NCBI GenBank assembly: GCA_963771435.1
Contig: CAVYTF010000003.1
Span: 62,001-126,000, forward strand
Length of the DNA: 64,000 nucleotides
Source of the DNA: CAVYTF01 sp963771435
GTDB taxonomy: Bacteria; Bacteroidota; Bacteroidia; Chitinophagales; Chitinophagaceae
Reading direction: 5' to 3'
Shown in pieces: positions 53,421 to 62,968 of the stretch. The notes under the pieces were generated by a model, which was given only the letters and a program-made list of their open reading frames with translations, was not told the origin of the DNA and ran no database searches. How positions within the stretch are numbered: the stretch's first letter is position 1; each line of letters starts with the position of its first letter. A program made the translations under genes and the position numbers.

Positions 53421-54551
53421 ATGAGGCCCATACAAATGGTGGATTTAAAAACGCAGTATCATAATATTAAAAACGAGGTGGATGCTGCTGTAATTGATGT
53501 TCTTGAAAGTTCGGCTTTTATTAATGGCAAACCGGTTCAACAGTTTGCTGAAGCTCTTGCGGATTATATGGGCGTTGCTCATGTAGTTACCTGCGCAAAC
53601 GGAACGGATGCATTGCAAATTGCTATGATGGCGCTTGGCTTGCAACCCGGCGACGAGGTAATTACTCCCTCTTTTACTTACATAGCAACAACCGAGGTCG
53701 TAGCCTTATTAAGGCTAAAACCAATTTTTGTTGAGGTTGATGTAAAAACATTTTGCATGGATGTTGAATTTCTCCGCAAAGCCATTACCCCAAAGACCAA
53801 AGCGATCGTACCGGTGCATTTATATGGCCATGCGGCTAATATGGAAGCGATTATGCAGGTGGCGGAAGAACATAATTTATATGTAATTGAAGATAATGCG
53901 CAGGCTATCGGGGCGGATTATTTCTTTAAAGACGGTACGCAAAAAAAAACCGGCAGCATAGGTATAATTGGCACAACTTCTTTTTTCCCCTCTAAAAATT
54001 TAGGCTGTTATGGAGATGGCGGAGCAATTTTTACCAATAATGATGTGCTTGCAGAAAAAATGAAGATGATCGCTAACCACGGGCAGAATAAAAGGTATTA
54101 CCATGAGTTGGTGGGCTGCAATTCCCGCTTGGATACGCTGCAAGCTGCTGTTTTAAATATCAAATTGAAGAAACTGGATGATTATATTGGGGAACGAATA
54201 AAAGCTGCCGATCATTACGATACTGCATTTGCTGATCATCCAAAAATCACTACACCTTATCGTGCTCAATATGGCAAACATGTTTTTCATCAATATACTT
54301 TGATCTTGGAAGGCGTTGACAGGGATGGCTTGGTTAATTATCTTTCAAGCAAAAATATACCTTCAATGATCTATTATCCAGTGCCTGGGCATAAGCAGAA
54401 AATGTTTGAAGCATTTGGGGGTTTGTCTTATGACCTGCCTGCAACGGATTGGCTTACTGAACGCGTCATTTCCTTGCCCATTCACACAGAACTGGAAAAA
54501 GAGCAACTTCATTTTATCACATCTTCTGTGTTGGAATTCATTAATAAATAA
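53421..54551 (+). CDS. DegT/DnrJ/EryC1/StrS family sugar aminotransferase (WbpE-like)
   Basis: The start MRPIQMVDLKTQYHNIKNEV gives 376 residues, with the start chosen from homologs. It contains VTCANGTDALQIAMMALGL, the PLP Lys in TTSFFPSKNLGCYGDGGA and the acidic EDNAQAIGA. It transfers an amino group from glutamate to a nucleotide-linked keto sugar. The downstream gene is a nucleotide-sugar dehydrogenase 12 bases away, which is the pair seen for amino sugar acids such as those in O-antigen or exopolysaccharide pathways. Confidence 0.9.
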   Translation: MRPIQMVDLKTQYHNIKNEVDAAVIDVLESSAFINGKPVQQFAEALADYMGVAHVVTCANGTDALQIAMMALGLQPGDEVITPSFTYIATTEVVALLRLKPIFVEVDVKTFCMDVEFLRKAITPKTKAIVPVHLYGHAANMEAIMQVAEEHNLYVIEDNAQAIGADYFFKDGTQKKTGSIGIIGTTSFFPSKNLGCYGDGGAIFTNNDVLAEKMKMIANHGQNKRYYHELVGCNSRLDTLQAAVLNIKLKKLDDYIGERIKAADHYDTAFADHPKITTPYRAQYGKHVFHQYTLILEGVDRDGLVNYLSSKNIPSMIYYPVPGHKQKMFEAFGGLSYDLPATDWLTERVISLPIHTELEKEQLHFITSSVLEFINK

Positions 54552-54563
54552 CCATTGAAATAA

Positions 54564-55856
54564 ATGAAAGCCGAATCGCTTATCAATAAAAAAGAAAAAC
54601 TTGCTGTTATTGGTTTAGGATATGTAGGATTACCTGTTGCACTTGCAATGGCTAAAAAAATATCGGTAATTGGGTTTGATATAAGCGAAGAACGTATTGC
54701 GCTAATGAGGCAGGGAGTTGATCCAAGCAAAGAAATGGCAGAAGATGATTTTAAAGACTGCGACATTACTTTTACTACTTCTCTTAATGTTTTGAGGGAA
54801 GCCCGCTTTTTTATTGTTGCAGTGCCCACACCCGTTGACCATCACAATGTTCCCAACCTTTCGTGGGTAATTAAGGCCTGTGAAATTATTGGGAGTGTCC
54901 TAAAACGGGATGATTATGTTGTTTTTGAATCCACAGTCTATCCAGGTTGTACAGAAGAAGATTGCGTTCCGCAGATAGAAAAAATAAGCGGCTTGAAAAT
55001 GGGCGATGATTTTAAAGTAGGCTATTCTCCCGAAAGAATTAATCCAGGAGATAAGCATCATACACTTGAATCAATTATAAAAATTGTTTCTGGCTGCGAT
55101 GAGGAATCTCTTAATGAAATTGCCCGGGTTTATGAGTTAGTTGTAAAGGTAGGTATTCATAAAGCATCCTCTATTAAAGTGGCAGAAGCTGCAAAAGTGA
55201 TAGAAAATACACAACGGGATTTAAATATAGCGTTGATGAACGAGCTTTCTATCATTTTTGATAAAATGGAGATCAATACTTATGAAGTACTTGAAGCTGC
55301 CGCCACAAAATGGAATTTCCTTAAGTTTTATCCCGGGCTAGTGGGGGGGCATTGTATTGGTGTAGATCCATATTACCTTACTTATAAGGCGTCAGAGCTT
55401 GGGTTCAATTCACGCGTTATTCTTGCAGGCAGGTATGTGAATGACACTATGGGAAATTATATTTCCAAAAAAATTATTCAACACCTTATTCTTCATAGCA
55501 ATAATATACGAGAAGCAAAAGTTCTTGTTCTCGGAGCTACATTTAAAGAAAATGTAAGCGACATCCGCAACTCTAAAGTATCTGACGTAGTAGATTCACT
55601 AAAATCTTATTTTGTAAATGTGCATGTGGCAGATCCGTTTGCATCGTCTGAGGATGTAATGCGCGAATACGGCTTTTCGTTAGTTGACGCGATCGAAAAA
55701 GATTACGATGCTGTAATTGTTGCCGTTTGCCATGACGTTTATAAATCCCTTGATGAAAATTATTTTAACTCAATCAGTAATGAACGCGCATTGATAGCAG
55801 ATCTCAAAGGGATTTATAGGAATAAAATAACGACAAGGGCTTATTGGAGTTTGTAG
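54564..55856 (+). CDS. Nucleotide sugar dehydrogenase (TviB/WbpO-like)
   Basis: A 430-residue protein with the Rossmann motif AVIGLGYVGLPVALAM, AVPTPVDHHNVPNLS, ESTVYPGCTEEDCVP, YSPERINPGDK and the catalytic Cys in LVGGHCIGVDPYYLTYKA. It oxidises C6 of a UDP-sugar twice with NAD. The wording of the motifs is closest to UDP-N-acetyl-hexosamine 6-dehydrogenases such as TviB (recognised by pattern only). It is cotranscribed with the upstream aminotransferase. Confidence 0.92.
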   Translation: MKAESLINKKEKLAVIGLGYVGLPVALAMAKKISVIGFDISEERIALMRQGVDPSKEMAEDDFKDCDITFTTSLNVLREARFFIVAVPTPVDHHNVPNLSWVIKACEIIGSVLKRDDYVVFESTVYPGCTEEDCVPQIEKISGLKMGDDFKVGYSPERINPGDKHHTLESIIKIVSGCDEESLNEIARVYELVVKVGIHKASSIKVAEAAKVIENTQRDLNIALMNELSIIFDKMEINTYEVLEAAATKWNFLKFYPGLVGGHCIGVDPYYLTYKASELGFNSRVILAGRYVNDTMGNYISKKIIQHLILHSNNIREAKVLVLGATFKENVSDIRNSKVSDVVDSLKSYFVNVHVADPFASSEDVMREYGFSLVDAIEKDYDAVIVAVCHDVYKSLDENYFNSISNERALIADLKGIYRNKITTRAYWSL

Positions 55857-55983
55857 GTTATGTAAAATCGATTTTAAAAGATGGTCATTGGACAATTTAA
55901 AAATTGATTTTTTGAAAAAGGAAGATAAAAAGGAGGGTTATTGAGGTTCAATACAAAAGTTTTGCAAAAACGCATATTTTGCC

Positions 55984-56015
55984 TTTTGATTTTTTATTTT
56001 TATTATGTACCTTTG
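55984..56015 (+). promoter_or_regulatory. Predicted rpoC promoter (TTTTG, 19-bp spacer, TACCTTTG)
   Basis: TTTTG at 55984-55988 and TACCTTTG at 56008-56015 fit the Bacteroidota -33/-7 pattern. A leader of about 190 bases follows. The 55857-56211 gap has no gene, and no rpoB sequence is found upstream of rpoC. Confidence 0.65.
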
Positions 56016-56211
56016 CCGCCCTATGCAATTTAAAGCAGTGTATTTTTTTCAGTTCCCCCGTTTTACATTTTATAAAATAGCAGAAATAGCAGACTTAAAA
56101 ATGCCTTTATGATCAACGTTTTGCATTAATTATATGCCATACAGTTATTTTTATGCAGGGTAAAAGGGGGAATAAGAAAAAGATAATTTAAAAAAATTGC
56201 AATTTTAAAAT

Positions 56212-59200
56212 ATGGCTATAAAGAAAGAAAACCGCACGAGGCCCGCATTTACTAAAATAACTATCGGCCTTGCAAGCCCGGACAGTATTTTGGAGCGCAG
56301 CTTTGGAGAAGTATTAAAACCTGAAACTATTAACTACCGCACTTACAAGCCTGAACGCGATGGCTTATTTTGCGAGCGTATTTTCGGACCAGTAAAAGAT
56401 TATGAATGTGCCTGCGGAAAATACAAAAGGATCCGTTACAAAGGAATTGTATGCGACCGCTGTGGTGTAGAAGTAACTGAAAAGAAAGTTCGCCGCGAAA
56501 GAATGGGGCATATTAAACTGGTGGTGCCGGTAGTTCATATCTGGTATTTTAAAAGTCTTCCAAATAAGATCGGTTACCTCCTTGGCGTAAGTTCCAAGAA
56601 GCTGGAAAGCATTGTTTATTATGAAAGATATGCCGTGATACAGGCCGGTATAAGAGAAGATAAAGGTTTAAAAACGGGTGATTTGTTAAGTGAGGAAGAA
56701 TATCTTGAAATACTCGATAATCTTCCAAAAGAAAACCAATATTTGTCTGACGAAGATCCGCAGAAATTTATTGCAAAAATGGGTGCGGAAGCTGTACATG
56801 ATCTGTTAGCGGCGAATTGATCTTGATAGTTTGAGTTTTACTTTGCGCACATGCGGCTGCAAATGAAACATCTCAGCAACGTAAAGCTGATGCATTGAAA
56901 AGGCTGAGTGTTGTAGAATCTTTCCGCGATGCATCTACTCGCATTACCAATCGACCAGAGTGGATGGTGATGCAGTATATCCCTGTCATTCCTCCAGAAC
57001 TTCGGCCATTGTGCCTTTAGATGGAGGCCGTTTTGCTTCTTCTGACCTAAATGATCTGTATCGCCGTGTGATCATCCGCAACAACCGTTTGAAACGCTTG
57101 CTCGAAATAAAAGCCCCTGAAGTGATTTTGCGTAATGAAAAACGCATGTTGCAGGAGGCAATAGATTCATTGTTTGATAACTCCCGTAAATCTAATGCGG
57201 TAAAAGCAGAAGGAGGACGTGCATTGAAATCTTTGAGTGATGTACTTAAAGGCAAACAAGGACGTTTCCGTCAGAACCTTTTAGGGAAACGTGTGGATTA
57301 TTCTGGTCGTTCTGTGATTGTTGTAGGGCCTGAATTAAAAATGCATGAATGCGGTTTACCAAAAGATATGGCTGCAGAATTGTTCAAACCATTCATCATA
57401 CGCAAACTGATCGAAAGAGGAGTTGTAAAAACAGTAAAATCTGCAAAGAAATTGGTTGATAAAAAGGAAGCTATTGTTTGGGATATCCTTGAAAATATTT
57501 TGAAAGGCCATCCGGTATTGTTAAACCGTGCACCAACGCTTCACCGTCTGTCAATACAAGCGTTTCAGCCAAAATTGGTGGAAGGAAAAGCCATTCAATT
57601 GCATCCCTTAGTAACATCTGCTTTCAATGCTGATTTTGATGGTGACCAAATGGCTGTTCATGTGCCTTTAAGCAGTGCTGCAATTCTTGAAGCGCAGTTG
57701 TTAATGCTATCATCCCATAACATCTTAAATCCACAGAACGGAACGCCGATAACACTCCCTTCTCAGGACATGGTTCTTGGCCTGTATTATATTACTAAAG
57801 GCAAAAAATCAACTGATACTGAAAAGGTAAAAGGTGAAGGCAAATCCTTTTATAGCCAGGAAGAAGTGCTGATCGCATATAACGAAGGCATTATTGATCT
57901 GCATGCCCACATAAAAGTAAGGGCAAATGTGCGTGAGAACGGCCTGTTAAAATTTAAATTGATCGATACTACAGTAGGCCGTATATTATTTAATCAACAT
58001 GTTCCCAAAGAGGTTGGTTATATCAATGCACTATTAACAAAGAAAAGCCTTCGGGAGATCATTGGCGATATTATCAAAATCACAAATGTTCCTAAAACGG
58101 CAAAGTTCCTTGATGATATAAAACAATTAGGTTTCCGCATGGCTTTCCGCGGTGGCTTGTCTTTTAGCATCAATGACCTTATCATCCCTCAATTAAGAGA
58201 TGAATTACTGGCGCAGGCAAAAGTTGAAGTTGATGAAGTATGGGAAAGTTATAACATGGGCTTGATCACGAACAACGAGCGTTACAACCAGGTAATTGAT
58301 ATCTGGAGCCGTGTTGATACCCGTATTACCGAAACGTTGATACGTGAAATGCAGAATGATAAACAAGGCTTCAACTCTGTTTACATGATGCTTGACTCAG
58401 GCGCGCGTGGTTCTAAACAACAGGTAAAACAGCTTGCAGGCATAAGAGGTTTGATGGCAAAGCCAAGGAAAAGTGGAAGCAGCGGCTCTGAAATTATTGA
58501 AAACCCGATCCTTTCTAACTTTAAAGGGGGATTGAACGTGTTGGATTATTTTATCTCAACACACGGTGCGCGTAAAGGGTTAGCGGATACTGCCTTAAAA
58601 ACAGCCGATGCTGGTTACCTTACCCGCCGTCTTGTTGACGTGGCGCAGGATGTAGTGATCACTGAAGAAGATTGCGGCACTTTAAGAGGTATCGCAACTT
58701 CTGCCTTAAAAGATAATGAGGATGTGATCGAACCGCTTAGCGACAGGATCTAGGCCGCACTTCTCTGCATGATGTTTTCCATCCGTTCACCGATGAACTT
58801 ATCATCAAAGCCGGCAAAGAGATCATGCACGATGATGCAAAAGAAATTGAAGATGCAGGTATTGAAATAGTTGAGATCCGTTCAGTGCTCACCTGCGAAA
58901 GCAAAACGTGGTGTTTGCGTAAAATGCTACGGCAAAAACCTTGCAACCGGTTATTTAGCTCAACGTGGCGATGCAGTGGGTATCATTGCAGCACAGTCGA
59001 TCGGCGAACCCGGCACACAGTTTACCCTCCGCACTTTCCACGTGGGTGGTGTTGCAGGTTCCACCTCAATTGAATCTACTTTAGTTGCAAAATTTGATGG
59101 TACTATTCAGTTTGACGGTTTACGCACCGTGCTTACTGATAACAATGAAGGGCAAAAAGTACATATCGTTATCGGCCGTACTGGTGAGGTTCGTATCATG

Positions 59201-60504
59201 GACGTGAAGAATGATCGCCTGCTGATCACCAACAACGTTCCTTATGCCGCAACCCTCAATGTAAAAGACGGGCAGCATGTGAAAAAGGGAGATGTTATTT
59301 GCACATGGGATCCATTCAATAACGTTGTGGTTGCAGAAATTGCAGGTGAGATCAAATTTGAAAATATCATGGAAGGGTTCACCTTCCGTGAAGAATCGGA
59401 TGAACAAACAGGCCACCGCGATAAAGTGGTTATCGAATCAAAAGACAAAACAAAGATCCCTTCCATCATTGTTGAAGGCAAAGAAATAAAAAGCTATAAC
59501 CTTCCTGTAGGTAGCCGACTTGTAACGGAAGAAGGTGAAAAAGTAAAGGCAGGCCAGGTAATCGTGAAAATACCACGCACTCTTCGCAAAAGCGGGGATA
59601 TCACAGGGGGTCTGCCTCGCGTAACTGAATTGTTTGAAGCACGTAACCCAAGCAACCCCGCCATCGTTTGCGAAATTGATGGTGTGGTAGCTTTCGGTAA
59701 TGTAAAACGTGGTAACCGCGAAATATTGTTGAAGCAAAAGACAGCGTTATAAAAAAATACCTCGTTCCGCTTAACACGCCAGATATTGGTTCAGGATGGC
59801 GACTTTGTAAAAGCCGGTACTGCAATGTCTGATGGACAAACGGCACCTGATGATATCCTCACCATAAAAGGCCCTTTTGCCGTTCAGGAATATGTGGTAA
59901 ATGAAATTCAGGAAGTGTATCGTTTGCAGGGTGTGAAGATCAATGACAAGCACATTGAGGTGATCGTTCGCCAGATGATGAAAAAGGTTGAGATCGTTGA
60001 TGCGGGCGATACAAGGTTCCTCGAAGAAGACCTCGAAGACCGTTTTGATTTTAACGAAGAGAACGACCGCATTTTCGATAAGAAAGTAGTGGTTGAACCA
60101 TGGCGAAAGCGGCAAACTAAAGCCGGCCAGATCGTTATCTGTTCGCGAACTTAGGGAAGAAAACTCCATACTTCGCCGCGGCGACAAAAAGCTCGTAGAA
60201 GTAAGAGATGCAAGGCCATGCGACGGCGCAGCCTGTTTTGCTTGGTATTACCAAAGCATCGCTTGGCGTGCAAAGCTGGATATCCGCTGCATCCTTCCAG
60301 GAAACAACCAAGGTGTTAAGCTCCGCAGCCATCCAGGGCAAAACTGATGACATGCTCGGACTGAAAGAAAACGTGATCACCGGCCACGCAATACCTGCGG
60401 GAACGGGTTTACGCGAATTTGAAAACATCATCGTAGGGAACAAAGAAGAGTACGAACTCCTCTCCACCGCCCGCGAAGCGATGGCTTTTGATGAAGAAGA
60501 ATAG
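56212..60504 (+). CDS. rpoC: RNA polymerase beta' subunit, frame broken at nine places
   Basis: The start MAIKKENRTRPAFTKITIGL is canonical. Zinc site 1 (CACGKYKRIRYKGIVCDRCG), the catalytic NADFDGDQMAVHVPLS, the bridge-helix region (GSKQQVKQLAGIRGLMAKP), zinc site 2 (CGTLRG and the CESKRGVCVKCYG segment) and the C-terminal AQPVLLGITKASL are all present, in three frames. Shifts are needed near 56816, 56850, 57010, 58751, 58904, 59728, 59773, 60136 and 60219: six extra and three missing bases. The protein reads continuously after correction, to about 1430 residues. The subunit holds the active-site magnesium. As it is essential, the shifts must be consensus errors. rpoB, usually adjacent, is absent upstream. 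Confidence 0.95.
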
Positions 60505-60533
60505 AAGTTTAAACAGGAATAATTAAATAAAAA

Positions 60534-60564
60534 AACGGCAGGGTTCATCTCCTGCCGTTTTTGT
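60534..60564 (+). terminator. Rho-independent terminator of rpoC
   Basis: AACGGCAGG and CCTGCCGTT form a nine-base-pair stem with an eight-base loop, then TTTTTG. It lies 30 bases after the rpoC stop codon. Confidence 0.9.
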
Positions 60565-60819
60565 TTAAACTTTTAAAGGTTTCTTATCGTTCTTTTACAA
60601 AACTTCACTCCCTCCTTCTTCTTTACAAGCGCCTTACATAAATATTCCCTAGCTCAGGCAACTTGTATTAAACCGGATTTCCGAGGCGTTTCAGCAATGT
60701 GATTTTCTGCGATTATATTTTTTCTTTTTTTAAATGGTTGATAATTATTGATTTATATTGCAGAAAGGCTAGTGCGGCTGAATTGTTCACCAATTTTGGT
60801 GGATCATCCGACCATTTCA

Positions 60820-61029
60820 GCGGATCGTTCGCCGAAGTCAGCGGATCGTTCGCCGAAGTCAGCGGATCGTTCGCCGAAGTCAGCGGATCGTTCGCCGAAG
60901 TCAGCGAATCGTTCGCCGAAATCAGTGAATTGTCCGCCGAAGTCAGCGGATAGTCCACCAAAGTCAGCGGATAGTCCACCAAAGTCAGCGGATCGTTCGC
61001 TGAAGTCAGTGAATTGTCCGCCAAAACTA
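60820..61029. repeat. Minisatellite, ten 21-bp units (core GGATCGTTCGCCGAAGTC)
   Basis: Ten units without gaps; the first four are identical and the later ones vary (ATCGTTCGCC to ATAGTCCACC or ATTGTCCGCC). Two degenerate units may precede it from about 60776. The gap 60505-61055 contains it and the rpoC terminator. Open frames on both strands reflect the 21-base period. Confidence 0.92.
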
Positions 61030-61055
61030 ACAGAGTGCTTGTTGATGCGAAGTTC

Positions 61056-62153
61056 CTACACCGTTACCTCTACCATTTCTGTTTTGGGGAGGCTGGCGTT
61101 GCGCATGGCGATGTTGCGAACGGTTACCGCGGCAAAGTCTTCAAAAGGTTTTTTGGTGAGTTCGTCGTCGGTCATCATCAGGGGCACGCCAATGTCCCCG
61201 CCTTCGCGGATGCTTTGCACGAGGGGTATCTGACCGAGAAAAGGGATCTCGTATTCTTCAGCAAGCCTTTTTCCGCCTTCTTTGCCAAAGATGTAATATT
61301 TATTATTGGGCAATTCTTCGGGGATGAAATAAGCCATGTTTTCCACGAGGCCGATGATGGGCACGTTCACCTGCGCCTGCGCAAACATGGCGATGGCTTT
61401 TTTGGCGTCGGCGAGGGCGACGTCCTGCGGGGTGGTCACGACAACGGCGCCGGTAACGGGCACGGTTTGCATAAGGGTTAAATGAATATCGCCGGTGCCG
61501 GGGGGCATATCGATAACCAGGTAATCAAGCTCGCCCCAGTCCACATCGGTCACAAACTGGCGGATGGCGCTGCTTGCCATGGGGCCGCGCCAAACAACGG
61601 CGCTCTTTTCATCAACCAGCAGGCCAATGCTCATGAGTTTTATGCCATAGCGCTCCAGCGGAACGATCATGCCTTTGCCATTCACGTCCTTCATCATAGG
61701 CCTTTCGCCACGAACGCCAAACATGATGGGCACGCTGGGGCCGTAGATGTCTGCATCCATCAGGCCGGTTTTTGCGCCGCTTTGTGCAAAGGCCAGGGCA
61801 AGGTTGGCAGCAATGGTGCTTTTGCCCACGCCGCCTTTGCCGCTTACGACGGCGATAATGTTTTTTACAGCGGACAGGACCAGCTTTGAGTCTTTCCTGT
61901 TGCTGGTGGTGCTGGAGGTGAAATTTACTTTCACACTGGCTTCTTTATTCACCAATAGTTTCACAGCGTTGATGCAGGCATTTTGTATCATGTCCTTCAT
62001 GGGGCAGGCGGGCGTGGTGAGGTTCACCGTGAAGGAAACGGCGTTGCCGCTGATGGAAATATCTTTCACCATGTTCAGGGTAACAAGGTCTTTGCCGAGG
62101 TCGGGCTCCTGCACGTTGCTGAGGGCTTTGAGAATATCAGATTCTGTCATCAC
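61056..62153 (-). CDS. apbC: Mrp/NBP35-type iron-sulfur cluster carrier ATPase
   Basis: A 365-residue protein with an N-terminal MIP18/DUF59 domain (about residues 1-85, VQEPDLGKDLVTLNMVKDI) and a P-loop ATPase domain with the deviant Walker A motif VVSGKGGVGKSTIAANLALA, DADIYGPSVP and LVIDMPPGTGDIHLTL. It assembles or carries [4Fe-4S] clusters to target enzymes. The paired Cys expected near the C terminus are not seen here (CxxC is absent after IIGLVENMAYF), which is worth checking. Single gene. Confidence 0.92.
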   Translation of the reverse strand: MMTESDILKALSNVQEPDLGKDLVTLNMVKDISISGNAVSFTVNLTTPACPMKDMIQNACINAVKLLVNKEASVKVNFTSSTTSNRKDSKLVLSAVKNIIAVVSGKGGVGKSTIAANLALAFAQSGAKTGLMDADIYGPSVPIMFGVRGERPMMKDVNGKGMIVPLERYGIKLMSIGLLVDEKSAVVWRGPMASSAIRQFVTDVDWGELDYLVIDMPPGTGDIHLTLMQTVPVTGAVVVTTPQDVALADAKKAIAMFAQAQVNVPIIGLVENMAYFIPEELPNNKYYIFGKEGGKRLAEEYEIPFLGQIPLVQSIREGGDIGVPLMMTDDELTKKPFEDFAAVTVRNIAMRNASLPKTEMVEVTV

Positions 62154-62283
62154 ACATATTTTTGTTAAAGGAAAACAATCGTCGCAAAATTACTCCGTGA
62201 AAGGGCTTTCTTTGTTTTTAACAGAAAAGAATGCCTTACCAAATCAGAAACTTTATTTCGATCACTTACTTTTGTAGCCAGAG

Positions 62284-62961
62284 ATGAAGAAACTTCTACC
62301 ATACTTTTTTTTAGTTGCTGTTGTTTTTTTTGCATCTCGGGCTAAAGCGCAGGTGGCTGGAAAAGATTCTGTGGTGCAGCTGTATGGTGTGGTGATGACG
62401 GCAGACAGCCTGCAGGCAGTGCCATCCGCAAGTATTATCGTTCTTGGCACGGGGAGGGGGACGATAACCAACGACCAGGGCGTTTTTTCTATAGCTGTTT
62501 TAAAAGGGGACAGGATAAAATTTACCAGCATTGGCTTTAAAGACCATGTGATCACTATTCCTAAAAACATTCCCGGCGACCAGTATAGTGTTATCCAGCT
62601 ATTGGTGAACGATACAATGTACCTGCCGGCAACCATTATAAAACCAAGGCCTTCCGCGGCGGAGTTTGGGAGGGAGTTTGTGAATACGAATGTGCCTGCC
62701 GACCAATATGAAATTGCGAGGGAGAATACAAGTGCGGCAAAACGGAGGCTCTTACTTTCTATTTTGCCTGCCGATGGGCAGGAAGCTGTGGGCAGGGTTA
62801 TGGCTGCGAACGCACAAAAGCTATATTACCAGGGGCAACAACCGCCGATTAATTTGCTGAACCCGGCAGCATGGGCTGATTTTATACAATCCTGGAAACG
62901 CGGAGATTTTAAAAGCAACGGCGGCGGCAATAGCAGCAGCAGTGATGGAAGCGATCAATAA
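62284..62961 (+). CDS. Secreted protein with carboxypeptidase-regulatory-like domain
   Basis: A 225-residue protein with a signal peptide (KKLLPYFFLVAVVFFASRAKA). Residues about 30-115 form a CarboxypepD_reg-like beta domain (LYGVVMTADSLQAVPSASII, TITNDQGVFSIAVLKGDRI, KFTSIGFKDHVITI). The rest is unrecognised and the C terminus is a Gly/Ser-rich tail. Such domains are common in Bacteroidota outer-membrane and surface proteins. No TonB-type receptor follows. The gene converges on the MutS-like ATPase gene. Confidence 0.82.
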   Translation: MKKLLPYFFLVAVVFFASRAKAQVAGKDSVVQLYGVVMTADSLQAVPSASIIVLGTGRGTITNDQGVFSIAVLKGDRIKFTSIGFKDHVITIPKNIPGDQYSVIQLLVNDTMYLPATIIKPRPSAAEFGREFVNTNVPADQYEIARENTSAAKRRLLLSILPADGQEAVGRVMAANAQKLYYQGQQPPINLLNPAAWADFIQSWKRGDFKSNGGGNSSSSDGSDQ

Positions 62962-62968
62962 CAAGCCG

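Noticed and set aside
56212..60504. rpoC pseudogene or programmed frameshifting
   Set aside because: All motifs are intact, the shifts occur in both directions at non-slippery sites, and the gene is essential; consensus errors explain the data better.
60699..61233. Repeat proteins in the 60.8 kb region
   Set aside because: Same reason: 21-bp tandem units keep frames open, and the extended frame runs antisense into apbC.
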